Below, piece after piece: positions 42,960-51,954 of a stretch of DNA of 64,000 nt. The position numbers and the translations under genes were made by a program. Origin of the DNA: Glaciecola nitratireducens FR1064 (lineage in GTDB: Bacteria; Pseudomonadota; Gammaproteobacteria; Enterobacterales; Alteromonadaceae); contig NC_016041.1 in NCBI RefSeq assembly GCF_000226565.1, positions 868,001-932,000 on the forward strand, given 5' to 3'. The notes under the pieces are model-generated. The model saw only the letters and a list, made by a program, of their open reading frames with translations, made no database searches and was not told the DNA's origin. The first letter of the stretch is position 1. Every line of letters starts with the position of its first letter.

Positions 42960-43751
42960 TTAATCAACTAAACTTTTGATTGAGGATAAAAACGAGGTTT
43001 TCTTACTTAATTCTCGCGACTCTGATACGTGCTTCATTTTGCCAACATTTTCCGGTGGTAAATGACGTATGTGAGAAATTGGCTTGGAGTGCTCGATTTT
43101 CTGTAAAATAGAAACATGGTCTGTCCAAAATTCGCCGTTTTCATCCACATATAGTTTTAATGCAGGTACTGGCAAGTTTATTCTTTCTATATTTAGAGGT
43201 TCGTCCAGTGCATTCTTAATAGTCACCCTTGTTGATGCGCGATGAGAGCGTTTTTCAAGATTCTTTACATCCATTTTGGCATCGGTATATTTTGAATAAC
43301 ATAAATCGCCGGTCATGGTAGAAGGGCCGAACCATGAATCCGAAGGACGCCAAAAAGGAATGTCCGCAATCGGCACTTCTCGCTGAGGAACTAAAATAGT
43401 CATCCATAAAGGCGTGCTTATAAAAACCGTAATATCCTCGCCCGGCAATACGACTAAAGGTTTACTGGGTCTTGCTATCATTGCTCTATCTGCGAGCGAA
43501 GGTTCAATGATTAATTGTTCACTGGTTGAGCCTAATACGTATCTTTTATAATCTACGTGCTCAAATGATTCGTCCATGCCTGGCTTATTCACCACTATCG
43601 GTTTTTGCATTTCAGATTCAGTTTCTTGATTCCAGATTGTCCACTCGTGAGGATTTCGCCTAATCGAGATTTGCCTGTCATCGATTCGCCAACACTTGGT
43701 TTCTCCAAGTTTAAATTCAAACTCTCCCCACCACTGCTTATTTATTGTCAT
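42960..43751 (-). CDS. DUF432 family protein
   Basis: A 263-residue soluble protein beginning TINKQWWGEFEFKLGETKCWRIDD. It has no signal peptide or membrane helix and is rich in beta-type sequence (for example LVVLPGEDITVFISTPLW), matching DUF432, a family found beside MscS channels in archaea and bacteria. No function is established; the link to MscS is by gene neighbourhood. Here it lies between a CNNM-like gene and an MscS gene in the same direction, which strengthens the idea of a channel-associated or osmotic role. Confidence 0.78.
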   Translation of the reverse strand: MTINKQWWGEFEFKLGETKCWRIDDRQISIRRNPHEWTIWNQETESEMQKPIVVNKPGMDESFEHVDYKRYVLGSTSEQLIIEPSLADRAMIARPSKPLVVLPGEDITVFISTPLWMTILVPQREVPIADIPFWRPSDSWFGPSTMTGDLCYSKYTDAKMDVKNLEKRSHRASTRVTIKNALDEPLNIERINLPVPALKLYVDENGEFWTDHVSILQKIEHSKPISHIRHLPPENVGKMKHVSESRELSKKTSFLSSIKSLVD

Positions 43752-43791
43752 GTTTAGCTTTTCTCATAAGTCAGCATTATTTATATATATC

Positions 43792-44838
43792 TTAGCCATT
43801 TTCATGACCAATTCCCTTCAATAATCGACCGAGCACATCGGCTCCAGTAATTACGCGTTTAGCAGAGCTTGTCCACAATATAACTAAGTCATGATTTAAA
43901 ACATCGGTGGACACTTCTTCAAGGTTTGCGGCTTGTTTGAGTTCGCTCAAGGCTCTGCCAAGTGTGCAGTTTTTATCTCTAATAATAACTGGCCGATGAC
44001 AAAACAGATAGCTATCCACATTTTTGTCACCAAACATCAATGAACGCAAGTAACCATCTGCGTCTAACACCAATTGTGGTGATTGTTTATGGTTAACCAG
44101 CACCACCCATTTGTGACCAGAAGAATTAACTTTAGCCACAAACACCTTTCCCTCTTCAGTGTTCGCGTCTGGAATAATTGGTAAATCGAGTTTACATGGC
44201 AGTTCAATAATGCTCTGGGGGTCTAGTTCTTCTCCCTCTTCCATGACGGATACTTTATCTATTTCTAAAAAGTTTAATGCACCTAGTCCTTCAACATGCA
44301 CAACAGCAGCCTCATTTGCTTCAGCGTGTGCGGTAATAATCGCCTTGAGTTCTTCTTCTCGAAAATACGTGATCCCTTCTTTTCCTAACCAGCCGTCTAA
44401 CATGATGGCTGTCGGTTTGGCGACAATGAAAAATACTTTTTGGTAAAAGCGAATCACAGGAGTAAGTAAAGAAGCCATTTTTAATGCGTTGCGCGAGAAA
44501 TAGGCTTGAGGAATAATTTCACCAAGAAAAGTAATGACAATTGTGGAAAACAAAAACGAGGACACGCCAACTAAAACTGAGTCAGAAAGTAGCGTTAGCA
44601 ATACGTTTATTGAAACATTGCCCCACAATATCGTGGCTAATAAAAAATTAGCGTCCTCTCTGAGTCTTAATATACTTTTAGCAGCCTCGCTGCCTTGCTT
44701 TACTTCGACTTCAAGCTGCAGTCGGCTCATACTAAAAAATGCAAGGTTCAGCCCTGAAAAGACTGCACTGTGGCAAATACATACGAGTATGCCTAACCAG
44801 ATAAGAATATCTGAACCAAAATTGACTATATTTGCCAT
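43792..44838 (-). CDS. CNNM/CorC-type DUF21 membrane protein with CBS-like region
   Basis: A 348-residue protein: DUF21 membrane domain with about three to four helices (SGLNLAFFSMSRLQLEVE, then two more by about residue 150, with GEIIPQAYFSR as its final signature), then a cytoplasmic region whose VIRDKNCTLGRALSEL and later VLWTSSAKRVITGADVLGRLL read as CBS-type repeats. CNNM/CorC proteins take part in Mg2+/Co2+ handling. The C-terminal transporter-associated domain (CorC_HlyC) is not visible, so it is a short form. First gene of the leftward group with DUF432 and MscS. Confidence 0.85.
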   Translation of the reverse strand: MANIVNFGSDILIWLGILVCICHSAVFSGLNLAFFSMSRLQLEVEVKQGSEAAKSILRLREDANFLLATILWGNVSINVLLTLLSDSVLVGVSSFLFSTIVITFLGEIIPQAYFSRNALKMASLLTPVIRFYQKVFFIVAKPTAIMLDGWLGKEGITYFREEELKAIITAHAEANEAAVVHVEGLGALNFLEIDKVSVMEEGEELDPQSIIELPCKLDLPIIPDANTEEGKVFVAKVNSSGHKWVVLVNHKQSPQLVLDADGYLRSLMFGDKNVDSYLFCHRPVIIRDKNCTLGRALSELKQAANLEEVSTDVLNHDLVILWTSSAKRVITGADVLGRLLKGIGHENG

Positions 44839-45087
44839 GTTTATTCCTGACGTAAGCGACGCTGCATATTATCAGCTATAGTTCTGTGTACATAGTACGC
44901 AATTTGAAGACCTTGCTAACTTGGTATTTGACTTCATTGAACAAAATGCCAAGCCTTATCGCACATGGACGCTAGGTATAGGCTAGAGAGGAATAACTTG
45001 AACCATGTTTCGACAATATGCTCAACGTTTTTTAAAGTTGTGTATACTTGTTTAACCGAATGTCCCTTAACTGTAAGAATAACTAAC

Positions 45088-46173
45088 ATGTTTGATAAAA
45101 TGCAATCGTCACTCACTTCTGTACTAGCATTTTTTGGCGATAATCTAATTGTTCAGGCAGCGGCAGCGATTTTACTTTCTTTGTTAGCTGCAACGCTCTT
45201 CAAGCGTGTGATTATTGTTGCCCTAAAAAACATTGTGGCGAGGACCAATATTAATTTAGGTTCTGACATTTTAGATCTCTTAAGAACCCCAATTTATTAC
45301 AGTGTTCTTTTTATTGGTCTTTCGATAGCGCTTACTACCCTAAAACCATCTGAAAATATTCTTTATATCGAGTCTGCAGTGCTCAAGTCAGTTGGCGTTA
45401 TCATTTGGACTGTGTTTTTATTGAGAGCAAATAGCGTATTTTTAAAGCGATTTGCCTCACATCCCACTCACTTCAGTGCAATTAACAGTAAAACTTTACC
45501 GTTGTTTCAAAACATCCTTAGTATCGTAATTATTGTTATTTCAGTGTATGTCGTATTTTCGGTCTGGAACGTAGATATGACGGCTTGGCTTGCATCTGCT
45601 GGCATTGTGGGAATTGCGGTCGGATTCGCCGCAAAAGATACCTTAGCAAACCTATTTTCTGGCGTATTCATTATGGCTGATGCACCATACAAAGTTGGTG
45701 ATTACGTTATTTTGGATTCAACAGATAGGGGGGAAATTACGCATATTGGAATACGCAGTACCCGCATGTTAACAAGGGATGATGTTGAAATTACAATTCC
45801 AAACTCGGTGATGGGTAATTCAAAAATAATCAATGAGTCCGGTGGCCTATTAGAGAAGTCTCGATGCAGACTGCCAATAGGAGTTTCTTATAATGCTGAT
45901 ATCGATTTAGTGAGATCTGTTTTAATAGGTATTGCGCAAGATGAGGAACTCGTGTGCAAAGATCCTGAGCCTCGAGTCAGATTTAGACGTTTTAGTGGCT
46001 CAGCACTCGACTTTGAGCTGCTGGTATGGATTGAAAAACCAGCATTAAAAGGCCGCTTAATAGACATCCTAAACAGTCAAATTTTTCACCAATTCAAGGC
46101 CAATGACATTGAGATCCCATATTCAAAGCAAGATTTGTACATAAAAGAGTTTCCGTATCGTGAAAAAGAGTAA
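45088..46173 (+). CDS. MscS-family mechanosensitive channel (second copy)
   Basis: A 361-residue channel: five or so N-terminal hydrophobic segments, then the pore helix WLASAGIVGIAVGFAAKD and FSGVFIMADAPYKVGDYV, followed by the MscS beta domain (RGEITHIGIRSTRMLTRDDVEI). Slightly larger than E. coli MscS. I took the ATG at 45088 (FDKMQSSLTS) because the upstream in-frame extension to 44965 gives an unlikely N-terminus covering the promoter. Divergent from the CNNM-DUF432-MscS group, 249 bases away. Confidence 0.9.
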   Translation: MFDKMQSSLTSVLAFFGDNLIVQAAAAILLSLLAATLFKRVIIVALKNIVARTNINLGSDILDLLRTPIYYSVLFIGLSIALTTLKPSENILYIESAVLKSVGVIIWTVFLLRANSVFLKRFASHPTHFSAINSKTLPLFQNILSIVIIVISVYVVFSVWNVDMTAWLASAGIVGIAVGFAAKDTLANLFSGVFIMADAPYKVGDYVILDSTDRGEITHIGIRSTRMLTRDDVEITIPNSVMGNSKIINESGGLLEKSRCRLPIGVSYNADIDLVRSVLIGIAQDEELVCKDPEPRVRFRRFSGSALDFELLVWIEKPALKGRLIDILNSQIFHQFKANDIEIPYSKQDLYIKEFPYREKE

Positions 46174-46293
46174 ATAGTATGTCGCTTGTTAAGAGGTAAT
46201 GGGGGCAAACGTTGAGGCATTGATATTAGTCTCTTGAGCGCTTGCCTTATAGCGTCTACAATAGCCAACTTTTATTTATCTCAGGCAAGCGTT

Positions 46294-46542
46294 ATGAACG
46301 ATACGAAATCACAACCCATTTTACCGGATCGCCTTTCCAGCAATCCTCGCAGTCCACACTACGTGGAAGAAATCTTTGAGCACAATATTGGTATCATGTT
46401 GAATGGCAAAGAGCGTTTTAATGTTGAGGAATACTGCATCAGTGACGGGTGGGTAAAAGTTCCTTCACCGAAAGCCTTAGATCGCAAAGGACAACCACTG
46501 ATGATTACTTTAAAAGGTACAGTTGAAGCTTTCTATAAATAG
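46294..46542 (+). CDS. DUF3297 family protein
   Basis: An 82-residue protein starting NDTKSQPILPDRLSSNPRSP and ending MITLKGTVEAFYK, which fits the DUF3297 family of short cytoplasmic proteobacterial proteins with no known function. The ATG at 46294 follows CAGGCAAG and starts the family-typical sequence; a longer in-frame reading from 46234 adds hydrophobic residues not part of the family. Monocistronic, followed by a minus-strand tRNA-Leu gene. Confidence 0.85.
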   Translation: MNDTKSQPILPDRLSSNPRSPHYVEEIFEHNIGIMLNGKERFNVEEYCISDGWVKVPSPKALDRKGQPLMITLKGTVEAFYK

Positions 46543-46606
46543 ATTTATACAGTAAACACGTCACGAATTAACAACGTGGTTTGCATTCATTATTTATATC
46601 CCACAA

Positions 46607-46639
46607 ACAAAAAAAACCTATTGAAGTTCAATAGGTTTT
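46607..46639 (-). terminator. Rho-independent terminator of tRNA-Leu
   Basis: Inverted repeat AAAACCTATTGA / TCAATAGGTTTT around AGT (46613-46639), with the A-run 46607-46616 forming the T-run of the minus-strand transcript. It ends 17 bases before the 3' end of the tRNA. Confidence 0.8.
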
Positions 46640-46656
46640 GAGTCTCTAAAAAGAGA

Positions 46657-46743
46657 TGGTACCAGAGGCCGGACTTGAACCGGCACAGTATTACTACCGG
46701 CGGATTTTGAATCCGCTGCGTCTACCAATTTCGCCACTCTGGC
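46657..46743 (-). tRNA. tRNA-Leu (anticodon CAA)
   Basis: An 87-base class II cloverleaf on the minus strand: acceptor GCCAGAG, anticodon stem-loop GCGGATTCAAAATCCGC (anticodon CAA, decoding TTG), long variable arm and encoded CCA (46657-46659). The acceptor's first pair is G-T rather than G-C. Monocistronic. Confidence 0.95.
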
Positions 46744-46954
46744 ACAGAGTGCCACACGACTTGCGTCGAATGGATGAGCATTATATCCATCTAAGATCAT
46801 GTATCAAGTGTTATTTTACTCTTATGCAGAAAAGATAGCTTATTTTGCGAATAAAAGTACGCTCTTCAACCTTGTCGCAAGTCTAAACAGTGATAATATG
46901 CGTAAAGTGTTTAAACGAGTTCCTTTTAGTTACCCTAGTCAGAGGCAATAAACG

Positions 46955-47515
46955 TTGGCAAAAAGTAAATCCAGATCTCAACAAAAGCCAGAATCAAAAA
47001 GTAGCGCAGAGACAAACAAGAGTGATATGTCGTTTCAACGCGCAGGTTTTTTTCGACGTTTAGCTGCTATGGTCTACGATGCATTAGTTGCAACTGCTGT
47101 GGGCATGCTGTCAGGATTGATTTTTCAAGTTGTGATGCTTATTCTGTTTCAAAACAAATTACTTGATAGTCATGATTTTGCAGACTATATGGATTATTTT
47201 CAATCCTCTGAGTCACTTCAGATCATGGCCAATGCATGGGTTGCTCTTTGGGTCGCAGGCTTTTTTTTATGGTTCTGGAAACACGGTGGTCAGACGCTTG
47301 GAATGCGAGCATGGCGCCTTAAAATTTATAACTTAAAAGACGAAAAGAACATAAGTTACGCTCGACTTGCACTGCGGTTAGTCACAGCCTTTTTGGGGCT
47401 AGGCACCTTACTCGTGTTAATCGATGTTAAAAATAGGCAGTCGCTACAAGACAGGATTGCTCAAACCGAAGTGCTTTATCTTTCTAAAGAAGAAAACGAC
47501 CACAAAAGCTGGTAG
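46955..47515 (+). CDS. RDD-family membrane protein
   Basis: A 186-residue protein whose first 30 residues are charged and Ser/Lys-rich, followed by FQRAGFFRRLAAMVYDALV, the RDD motif (R-x(n)-D-D type) that opens the first membrane helix, and WLKHGGQTLGMRAWRL-like KHGGQTLGMRAWRLKI, the second signature. Four hydrophobic segments follow. RDD proteins are small membrane proteins of unclear function; some act as Na+/H+ antiporters. The start is a TTG near 46955 giving AKSKSRS; ATG at codon 25 (SFQRAGF) would also leave the whole RDD domain. Its operon partner, if any, is not evident; convergent with lptG. Confidence 0.8.
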   Translation: MAKSKSRSQQKPESKSSAETNKSDMSFQRAGFFRRLAAMVYDALVATAVGMLSGLIFQVVMLILFQNKLLDSHDFADYMDYFQSSESLQIMANAWVALWVAGFFLWFWKHGGQTLGMRAWRLKIYNLKDEKNISYARLALRLVTAFLGLGTLLVLIDVKNRQSLQDRIAQTEVLYLSKEENDHKSW

Positions 47516-47521
47516 GCGCTG

Positions 47522-48586
47522 TTATTGGCGTCTGAGTAAGAGCATCGCAATACCTGCAAAAACGATGCTAGGTAACAAGGCGCCAATGAATGCAGGCAGC
47601 TGAAAAACAAGACTGACTTGCCCAAAAACCTGATTCGCAATAAAGAATGAGAAGCCGACCATTACGCCCATTATTGTGCGTGCCCCCATAGTGACACTTC
47701 GTAGCGGACCGAAAATAAATGATAAGGCCATTAGCAGCATGACAGCGACAGTAATCGGCTGCGTAATTTTACGCCAGAATGCTAATTCATAGCGCGCCGA
47801 ATCCTGATCACTGCTATTCAAATACTTCACATACCCAACAAGGCCTTGAATCGATAGGGCTTCCGGCTTTATTGCCACAATGCCTAATTTATCAGGTGTT
47901 AATGTTGAATTCCAAGACAGCGTCTTGGCCTGTGTCTTATCTATTTTAGTGGGAGAAAAAGACAACAAGCTTACGTTTTGTAGCTCCCAACTTTCATCTT
48001 TAAAAAGCGCTGCATCGGCTGTGAGAACGTTAGTTAATTCAAGTCCTGGATTGAATTGATAGACCGTTATATCTCTTAGCGTTTCTTTTGTAAGTACCTC
48101 ACCGATACTTACGAAGTCGCTGCCGTCTTTGGCCCAGAACAATTCGTCCGATAAAATCAGACTACCTCCTGACAATGCTGTTGTTCTTAACTCTTTGGCT
48201 TTTGCCTCGCTACGAGGAGTAACCCATTCACCTAACATCATGACCGCGATGATTAAGATAATCAGTGATTTCATAGCTGAATTAATAATATTCCAGCGGC
48301 TTAAACCCGACGCTTGCATTACTACAAGTTCACTATTTTGAGCGAGTAAGCCCATGCCAATAAGGCCACCAAGCAGGGTAGCCATAGGTAAGAATTGTTC
48401 GATGTCTCTTGGCAAGCTTAGCAGCACGTATAATGCTGCCATAGTCATATCATAGTCACCTTGTCCCACTCGACGCAGTTGTTCGACAAACTTGATAAGC
48501 GCACTGAGACCCACCAGTACTGATAGCGTTACCGTTACCGTTCCCAGAAGGGTTCGAGCTATATATAAATCAAGGAGACGGAACAT
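47522..48586 (-). CDS. lptG: LPS export ABC transporter permease LptG
   Basis: A 354-residue inner-membrane permease with six helices around a large periplasmic jellyroll domain (about residues 130-250). With LptF and LptB it forms the ABC transporter that extracts LPS from the inner membrane and hands it to LptC-A-D-E. FRLLDLYIARTLLGTVTVTL at the N-terminus and LGGLIGMGLLAQNSELVVMQASG in TM2-3 are LptG-type. It overlaps lptF by 17 bases. The lptFG pair opposite pepA-holC-valS is a conserved gammaproteobacterial arrangement. Confidence 0.95.
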   Translation of the reverse strand: MFRLLDLYIARTLLGTVTVTLSVLVGLSALIKFVEQLRRVGQGDYDMTMAALYVLLSLPRDIEQFLPMATLLGGLIGMGLLAQNSELVVMQASGLSRWNIINSAMKSLIILIIAVMMLGEWVTPRSEAKAKELRTTALSGGSLILSDELFWAKDGSDFVSIGEVLTKETLRDITVYQFNPGLELTNVLTADAALFKDESWELQNVSLLSFSPTKIDKTQAKTLSWNSTLTPDKLGIVAIKPEALSIQGLVGYVKYLNSSDQDSARYELAFWRKITQPITVAVMLLMALSFIFGPLRSVTMGARTIMGVMVGFSFFIANQVFGQVSLVFQLPAFIGALLPSIVFAGIAMLLLRRQ

Positions 48587-49682
48587 CTTTTCTCCTCAAG
48601 AATATTTGACGTAACACGGCACCCATTTTTCGATCCCTAACAATCAAGCCAAAACCAACCAGTAACATAAGCAAGTGCACCCACCACAAGCCCAATGCTG
48701 GAGGAAGTTTACCGTCTTCCAATACTCGTCGACTCGCGAGCAACAATAAAAAATAGCCGAGGTAAAGTAATAGCGCGGGGAACATTTTACCGAATCGTCC
48801 TTGTCTGGGGTCAACGGCACTGAGCGGCACGGCAATCAGCACTAAAAAAGGTAAAGAAAGCGGTATCGCAATACGCCACTGCAGCTCAGCGATAGCCTCA
48901 ATGTTATCTAGCTTCATTAGTTCTGTAGTCGGCAAAGCTGTGAGTTTGCGTCTTTTTTGTTCTTGGTCTCTTGGCGCAATCGTCACGCGATACTCATCAA
49001 AATTGACGATTTGAAAAGCCTGCTCTGTGCTCGATCCTTCATATTGGTTGCCGTCGAACAAGACGAGCTGTTGGTCACCAATTTCACTCGTTTCCATCGT
49101 GCCAGTTTTTGCATAAATAAGGTGCATTTTTTCATCATCAGGACTTCGTTGTGACAAAAATACTTTTTGAAGCCGTTGCGTCTCTGAATCAACGTCGTGT
49201 ATGAATATCACCGCCTTATTATTACCAGTTTGTTGAAAGCGACCAGGAATGACAGAGGCTAAGCCTGATTTTGCGGCGGCTTGCTCCTGCAATTGATACT
49301 CTTTTTCAGCAGCAGCTGGGGCAAGATACAGTGTAACAACGCCGGTAACTATTGCCATAATGACCGCAAATAGCAGCGTGACTCTGGTAACATACCACTC
49401 GCTAACGCCACATGCTTTGAGTACCGTCATTTCACTGTCGACATACAGCCGTCCGTGTGCAAGCATAACGCCTAAAAATAGACTTATGGGCAGTACGAGT
49501 GAAGCTAGTATTGGGCTATAAAGTGTAATAAAACCAAGGACTAAATCAGCGGGAACATCACCATCAGAGGCATCACCTAAAATTCTGGCGAATTTAAGCG
49601 TGATGAAAATGGCCATAAGTATTAAAAATACAGCAATTTGTGATTTGAATGTTTCTCGCAATAAATATCGGAAAATTAGCAT
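48570..49682 (-). CDS. lptF: LPS export ABC transporter permease LptF
   Basis: A 370-residue permease paired with LptG. LIFRYLLRETFKSQIAVFL at the N-terminus, LPISLFLGVMLAHGRLYVDSE and MTVLKACGVSEW match LptF; helices flank the periplasmic domain. Overlap of 17 bases with lptG indicates tight coupling, as expected of equimolar partners. Divergent from pepA with 228 bases between, which must hold promoters in both directions. Confidence 0.95.
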   Translation of the reverse strand: MLIFRYLLRETFKSQIAVFLILMAIFITLKFARILGDASDGDVPADLVLGFITLYSPILASLVLPISLFLGVMLAHGRLYVDSEMTVLKACGVSEWYVTRVTLLFAVIMAIVTGVVTLYLAPAAAEKEYQLQEQAAAKSGLASVIPGRFQQTGNNKAVIFIHDVDSETQRLQKVFLSQRSPDDEKMHLIYAKTGTMETSEIGDQQLVLFDGNQYEGSSTEQAFQIVNFDEYRVTIAPRDQEQKRRKLTALPTTELMKLDNIEAIAELQWRIAIPLSLPFLVLIAVPLSAVDPRQGRFGKMFPALLLYLGYFLLLLASRRVLEDGKLPPALGLWWVHLLMLLVGFGLIVRDRKMGAVLRQIFLRRKDVPSP

Positions 49683-49910
49683 TTAGTTACTGATGAAAAC
49701 ATAGGTTTTAGTGGAAAGGTGCAGATATTTCAGTAAACTTAACGTTTCTAACTGTTTTAATGCACACAACGTATATAAATCGCGTATAAGTTTAGCATAA
49801 AGTTTTCTTTTGCTAACAAAGATTAATAGATTTTTATTTGCATGAAACTGAAAATCAAAAGGATCTCGGTTTTAGGCGGAGAAACTAAGCATAATCATTG
49901 AGGATATATC

Positions 49911-51416
49911 ATGGAATTTAGCGTCAAAAGCGGTAGTCCAGAAAAGCAACGCAGTGCTTGCATTGTGGTTGGCGTTTTCGAACCTCGTCGCCTGACTCAT
50001 GTTGCTGAGCAGCTCGATCAAATAAGCGAAGGTTATATTAGTAACTTGCTACGCCGCGGCGACCTTGAAGGGAAAGCAGGGCAAATGCTACTGCTACACC
50101 ATGTGCCGAATGTACTAAGTGAACGAATTCTTCTTGTAGGCTGTGGTAAAGAGCGAGAGCTAAACGAAAGACAATATAAACAAATTATTGCAAAAACAAT
50201 CCAAACCCTGAATGAAACAGGTTCCATGGAAGCTGTATGCTTTTTAACAGAATTACATGTTAAAGGCAGAGACACTTACTGGAAAGTTCGCCAAGCGGTC
50301 GAGGCAGCAAGTGATTCATTGTATACATTCTTACAACTAAAAACGAAAAAAGGCGAACCACGACGCCCGTTGCGTAAAATGGTTTTTAACGTACCAACGC
50401 GCAAAGAGTTAACCTCGGGTGAACGCGCAATTGAACATGGCTCTGCGATTAGTAAAGGCGTCTTGGTTGCAAAAGATGTAAGCAATATGCCACCAAATAT
50501 TTGTAATCCTAAGTATTTGAATGAGCAGTCTGCTTTGCTAGTAGAAGAGTATCCGTCTTTGACGCTAGAAACTATTGGCGAAGCGCAAATGGCTGAGCTT
50601 AAAATGGACAGTTATTTGGCCGTTGGACGCGGTTCAGTAAATGAATCCATTATGAGTATTATTCATCATAAAGGCGCCGATGATTCACAAGCTCCCATAG
50701 TGTTAGTTGGCAAGGGATTAACTTTTGACTCCGGCGGTATTTCAATCAAGCCCAGTGCTAGCATGGATGAAATGAAATACGATATGTGTGGCGCGAGTGC
50801 AGTACTAGGCGTAATGCACACTGTGGCAAAATTGAATTTACCGATTAACGTCATTGGCGTGATCGCTGGTTGTGAAAACATGCCGGATGCAAATGCATAT
50901 CGTCCTGGTGATATTTTAACTACCATGTCAGGCCAAACGGTTGAAGTGCTCAACACTGACGCTGAAGGTCGCTTAGTGCTTTGTGATGCACTGACTTATG
51001 TTGAGCGATTTGAGCCTGAAGCGGTAATTGATATTGCCACCTTAACAGGAGCATGTGTGATTGCATTGGGGCCTCACGCAAGTGCGGTACTCAGCACGCA
51101 CAATCCACTGTCGCATGAATTAATTAATGCTTCGGAACAGTCTTCTGACAAAGCTTGGCGCTTGCCGCTGTGGGATGAGTACCAAGAATTAATTGAAAGC
51201 CCGTTTGCCGATATGGCGAATGTTGGTGGAAGACCTGCAGGAACGATTACGGCAGGGTGTTTCTTATCTCGATTTACTAAGAAATACAACTGGGCTCATA
51301 TCGATATTGCTGGAACAGCTTGGCTAGGTGGTGCTCGCAAAGGCGCTACGGGCCGTCCGGTACCCATGCTGTCGCAGTATTTATTTAACAAAGCAGGATT
51401 GGTTAGTGAAGATTAA
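49911..51416 (+). CDS. pepA: Leucyl aminopeptidase
   Basis: A 501-residue M17 metallopeptidase with two metal ions. [30 protein letters not shown] (Lys and Asp ligands) and [10 protein letters not shown] (the family signature, metal-binding Asp/Glu and catalytic Arg) are intact. It frees N-terminal residues such as Leu; the E. coli protein also binds DNA (XerA, carAB control). The stop overlaps a 27-codon ORF by one base. First gene of a rightward operon with holC and valS, a conserved order. Confidence 0.96.
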   Translation: MEFSVKSGSPEKQRSACIVVGVFEPRRLTHVAEQLDQISEGYISNLLRRGDLEGKAGQMLLLHHVPNVLSERILLVGCGKERELNERQYKQIIAKTIQTLNETGSMEAVCFLTELHVKGRDTYWKVRQAVEAASDSLYTFLQLKTKKGEPRRPLRKMVFNVPTRKELTSGERAIEHGSAISKGVLVAKDVSNMPPNICNPKYLNEQSALLVEEYPSLTLETIGEAQMAELKMDSYLAVGRGSVNESIMSIIHHKGADDSQAPIVLVGKGLTFDSGGISIKPSASMDEMKYDMCGASAVLGVMHTVAKLNLPINVIGVIAGCENMPDANAYRPGDILTTMSGQTVEVLNTDAEGRLVLCDALTYVERFEPEAVIDIATLTGACVIALGPHASAVLSTHNPLSHELINASEQSSDKAWRLPLWDEYQELIESPFADMANVGGRPAGTITAGCFLSRFTKKYNWAHIDIAGTAWLGGARKGATGRPVPMLSQYLFNKAGLVSED

Positions 51417-51499
51417 TGACTAGCGCAACCGATGACCAACTAGCGCACCAAGACGGGTCTAAAACAGACCTTAGTCTTCGTTATGGACGTGACAAATAA
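51416..51499 (+). CDS. 27-codon ORF bridging pepA and holC
   Basis: The ATG at 51416 sits within TAATG at the pepA stop, and the ORF ends in a TAA that gives its last base to the holC ATG (AATAATG). It thus starts and ends with single-base overlaps on both neighbours. The peptide (27 residues) is hydrophilic, opening TSATDDQLAHQDGSK and ending LSLRYGRDK; no family is recognised. It could be a real coupling peptide, or its length could be chance; the Shine-Dalgarno sequence is weak. Confidence 0.45.
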   Translation: MTSATDDQLAHQDGSKTDLSLRYGRDK

Positions 51500-51954
51500 T
51501 GCCAATCGTGACTTTTTATCAATTGGACGAAAATAGCAAAGATGCAAAGCAGGATATCTTAGAAGCCTGCTCCCAATTGTTATTGGAAACAGTAAAGAAA
51601 CGCAAATGGGCGGCGGTATTGTGCACTGACAAGCAGCAGGCTGAGGATGTCGACGAATTCGTTTGGCAGCACCCGGTCGATAGTTTCATCCCGCATAATT
51701 TGGTGGGAGAGGGCCCTAAGCAAGGAACGCCTGCTGAAATTACGTGGCTTGGTCAAAGTCTAAATAGCCGTCATACGCTCATTAATTTATCACAAAGCAT
51801 GATAGACAATCATCGCCAGTACCAACACATTATTGATTTTGTGCCTGTTGAAGAAACTCAAAAGCAGCAAGCACGAGAAAGATACAAGCAGTATAAATTA
51901 GCCGGGTGCACTATGCAGTTCACGCCAGCTAATCAAATAAACGAGAGTAATTAA
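51499..51954 (+). CDS. holC: DNA polymerase III chi subunit
   Basis: A 151-residue protein of the HolC family. [66 protein letters not shown] and the later LINLSQSM are family blocks; chi binds psi and SSB and connects the clamp loader to single-stranded DNA. Its stop overlaps the valS start by one base (TAATGG). Order pepA-holC-valS is conserved in gammaproteobacteria and supports the call. Confidence 0.95.
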   Translation: MPIVTFYQLDENSKDAKQDILEACSQLLLETVKKRKWAAVLCTDKQQAEDVDEFVWQHPVDSFIPHNLVGEGPKQGTPAEITWLGQSLNSRHTLINLSQSMIDNHRQYQHIIDFVPVEETQKQQARERYKQYKLAGCTMQFTPANQINESN

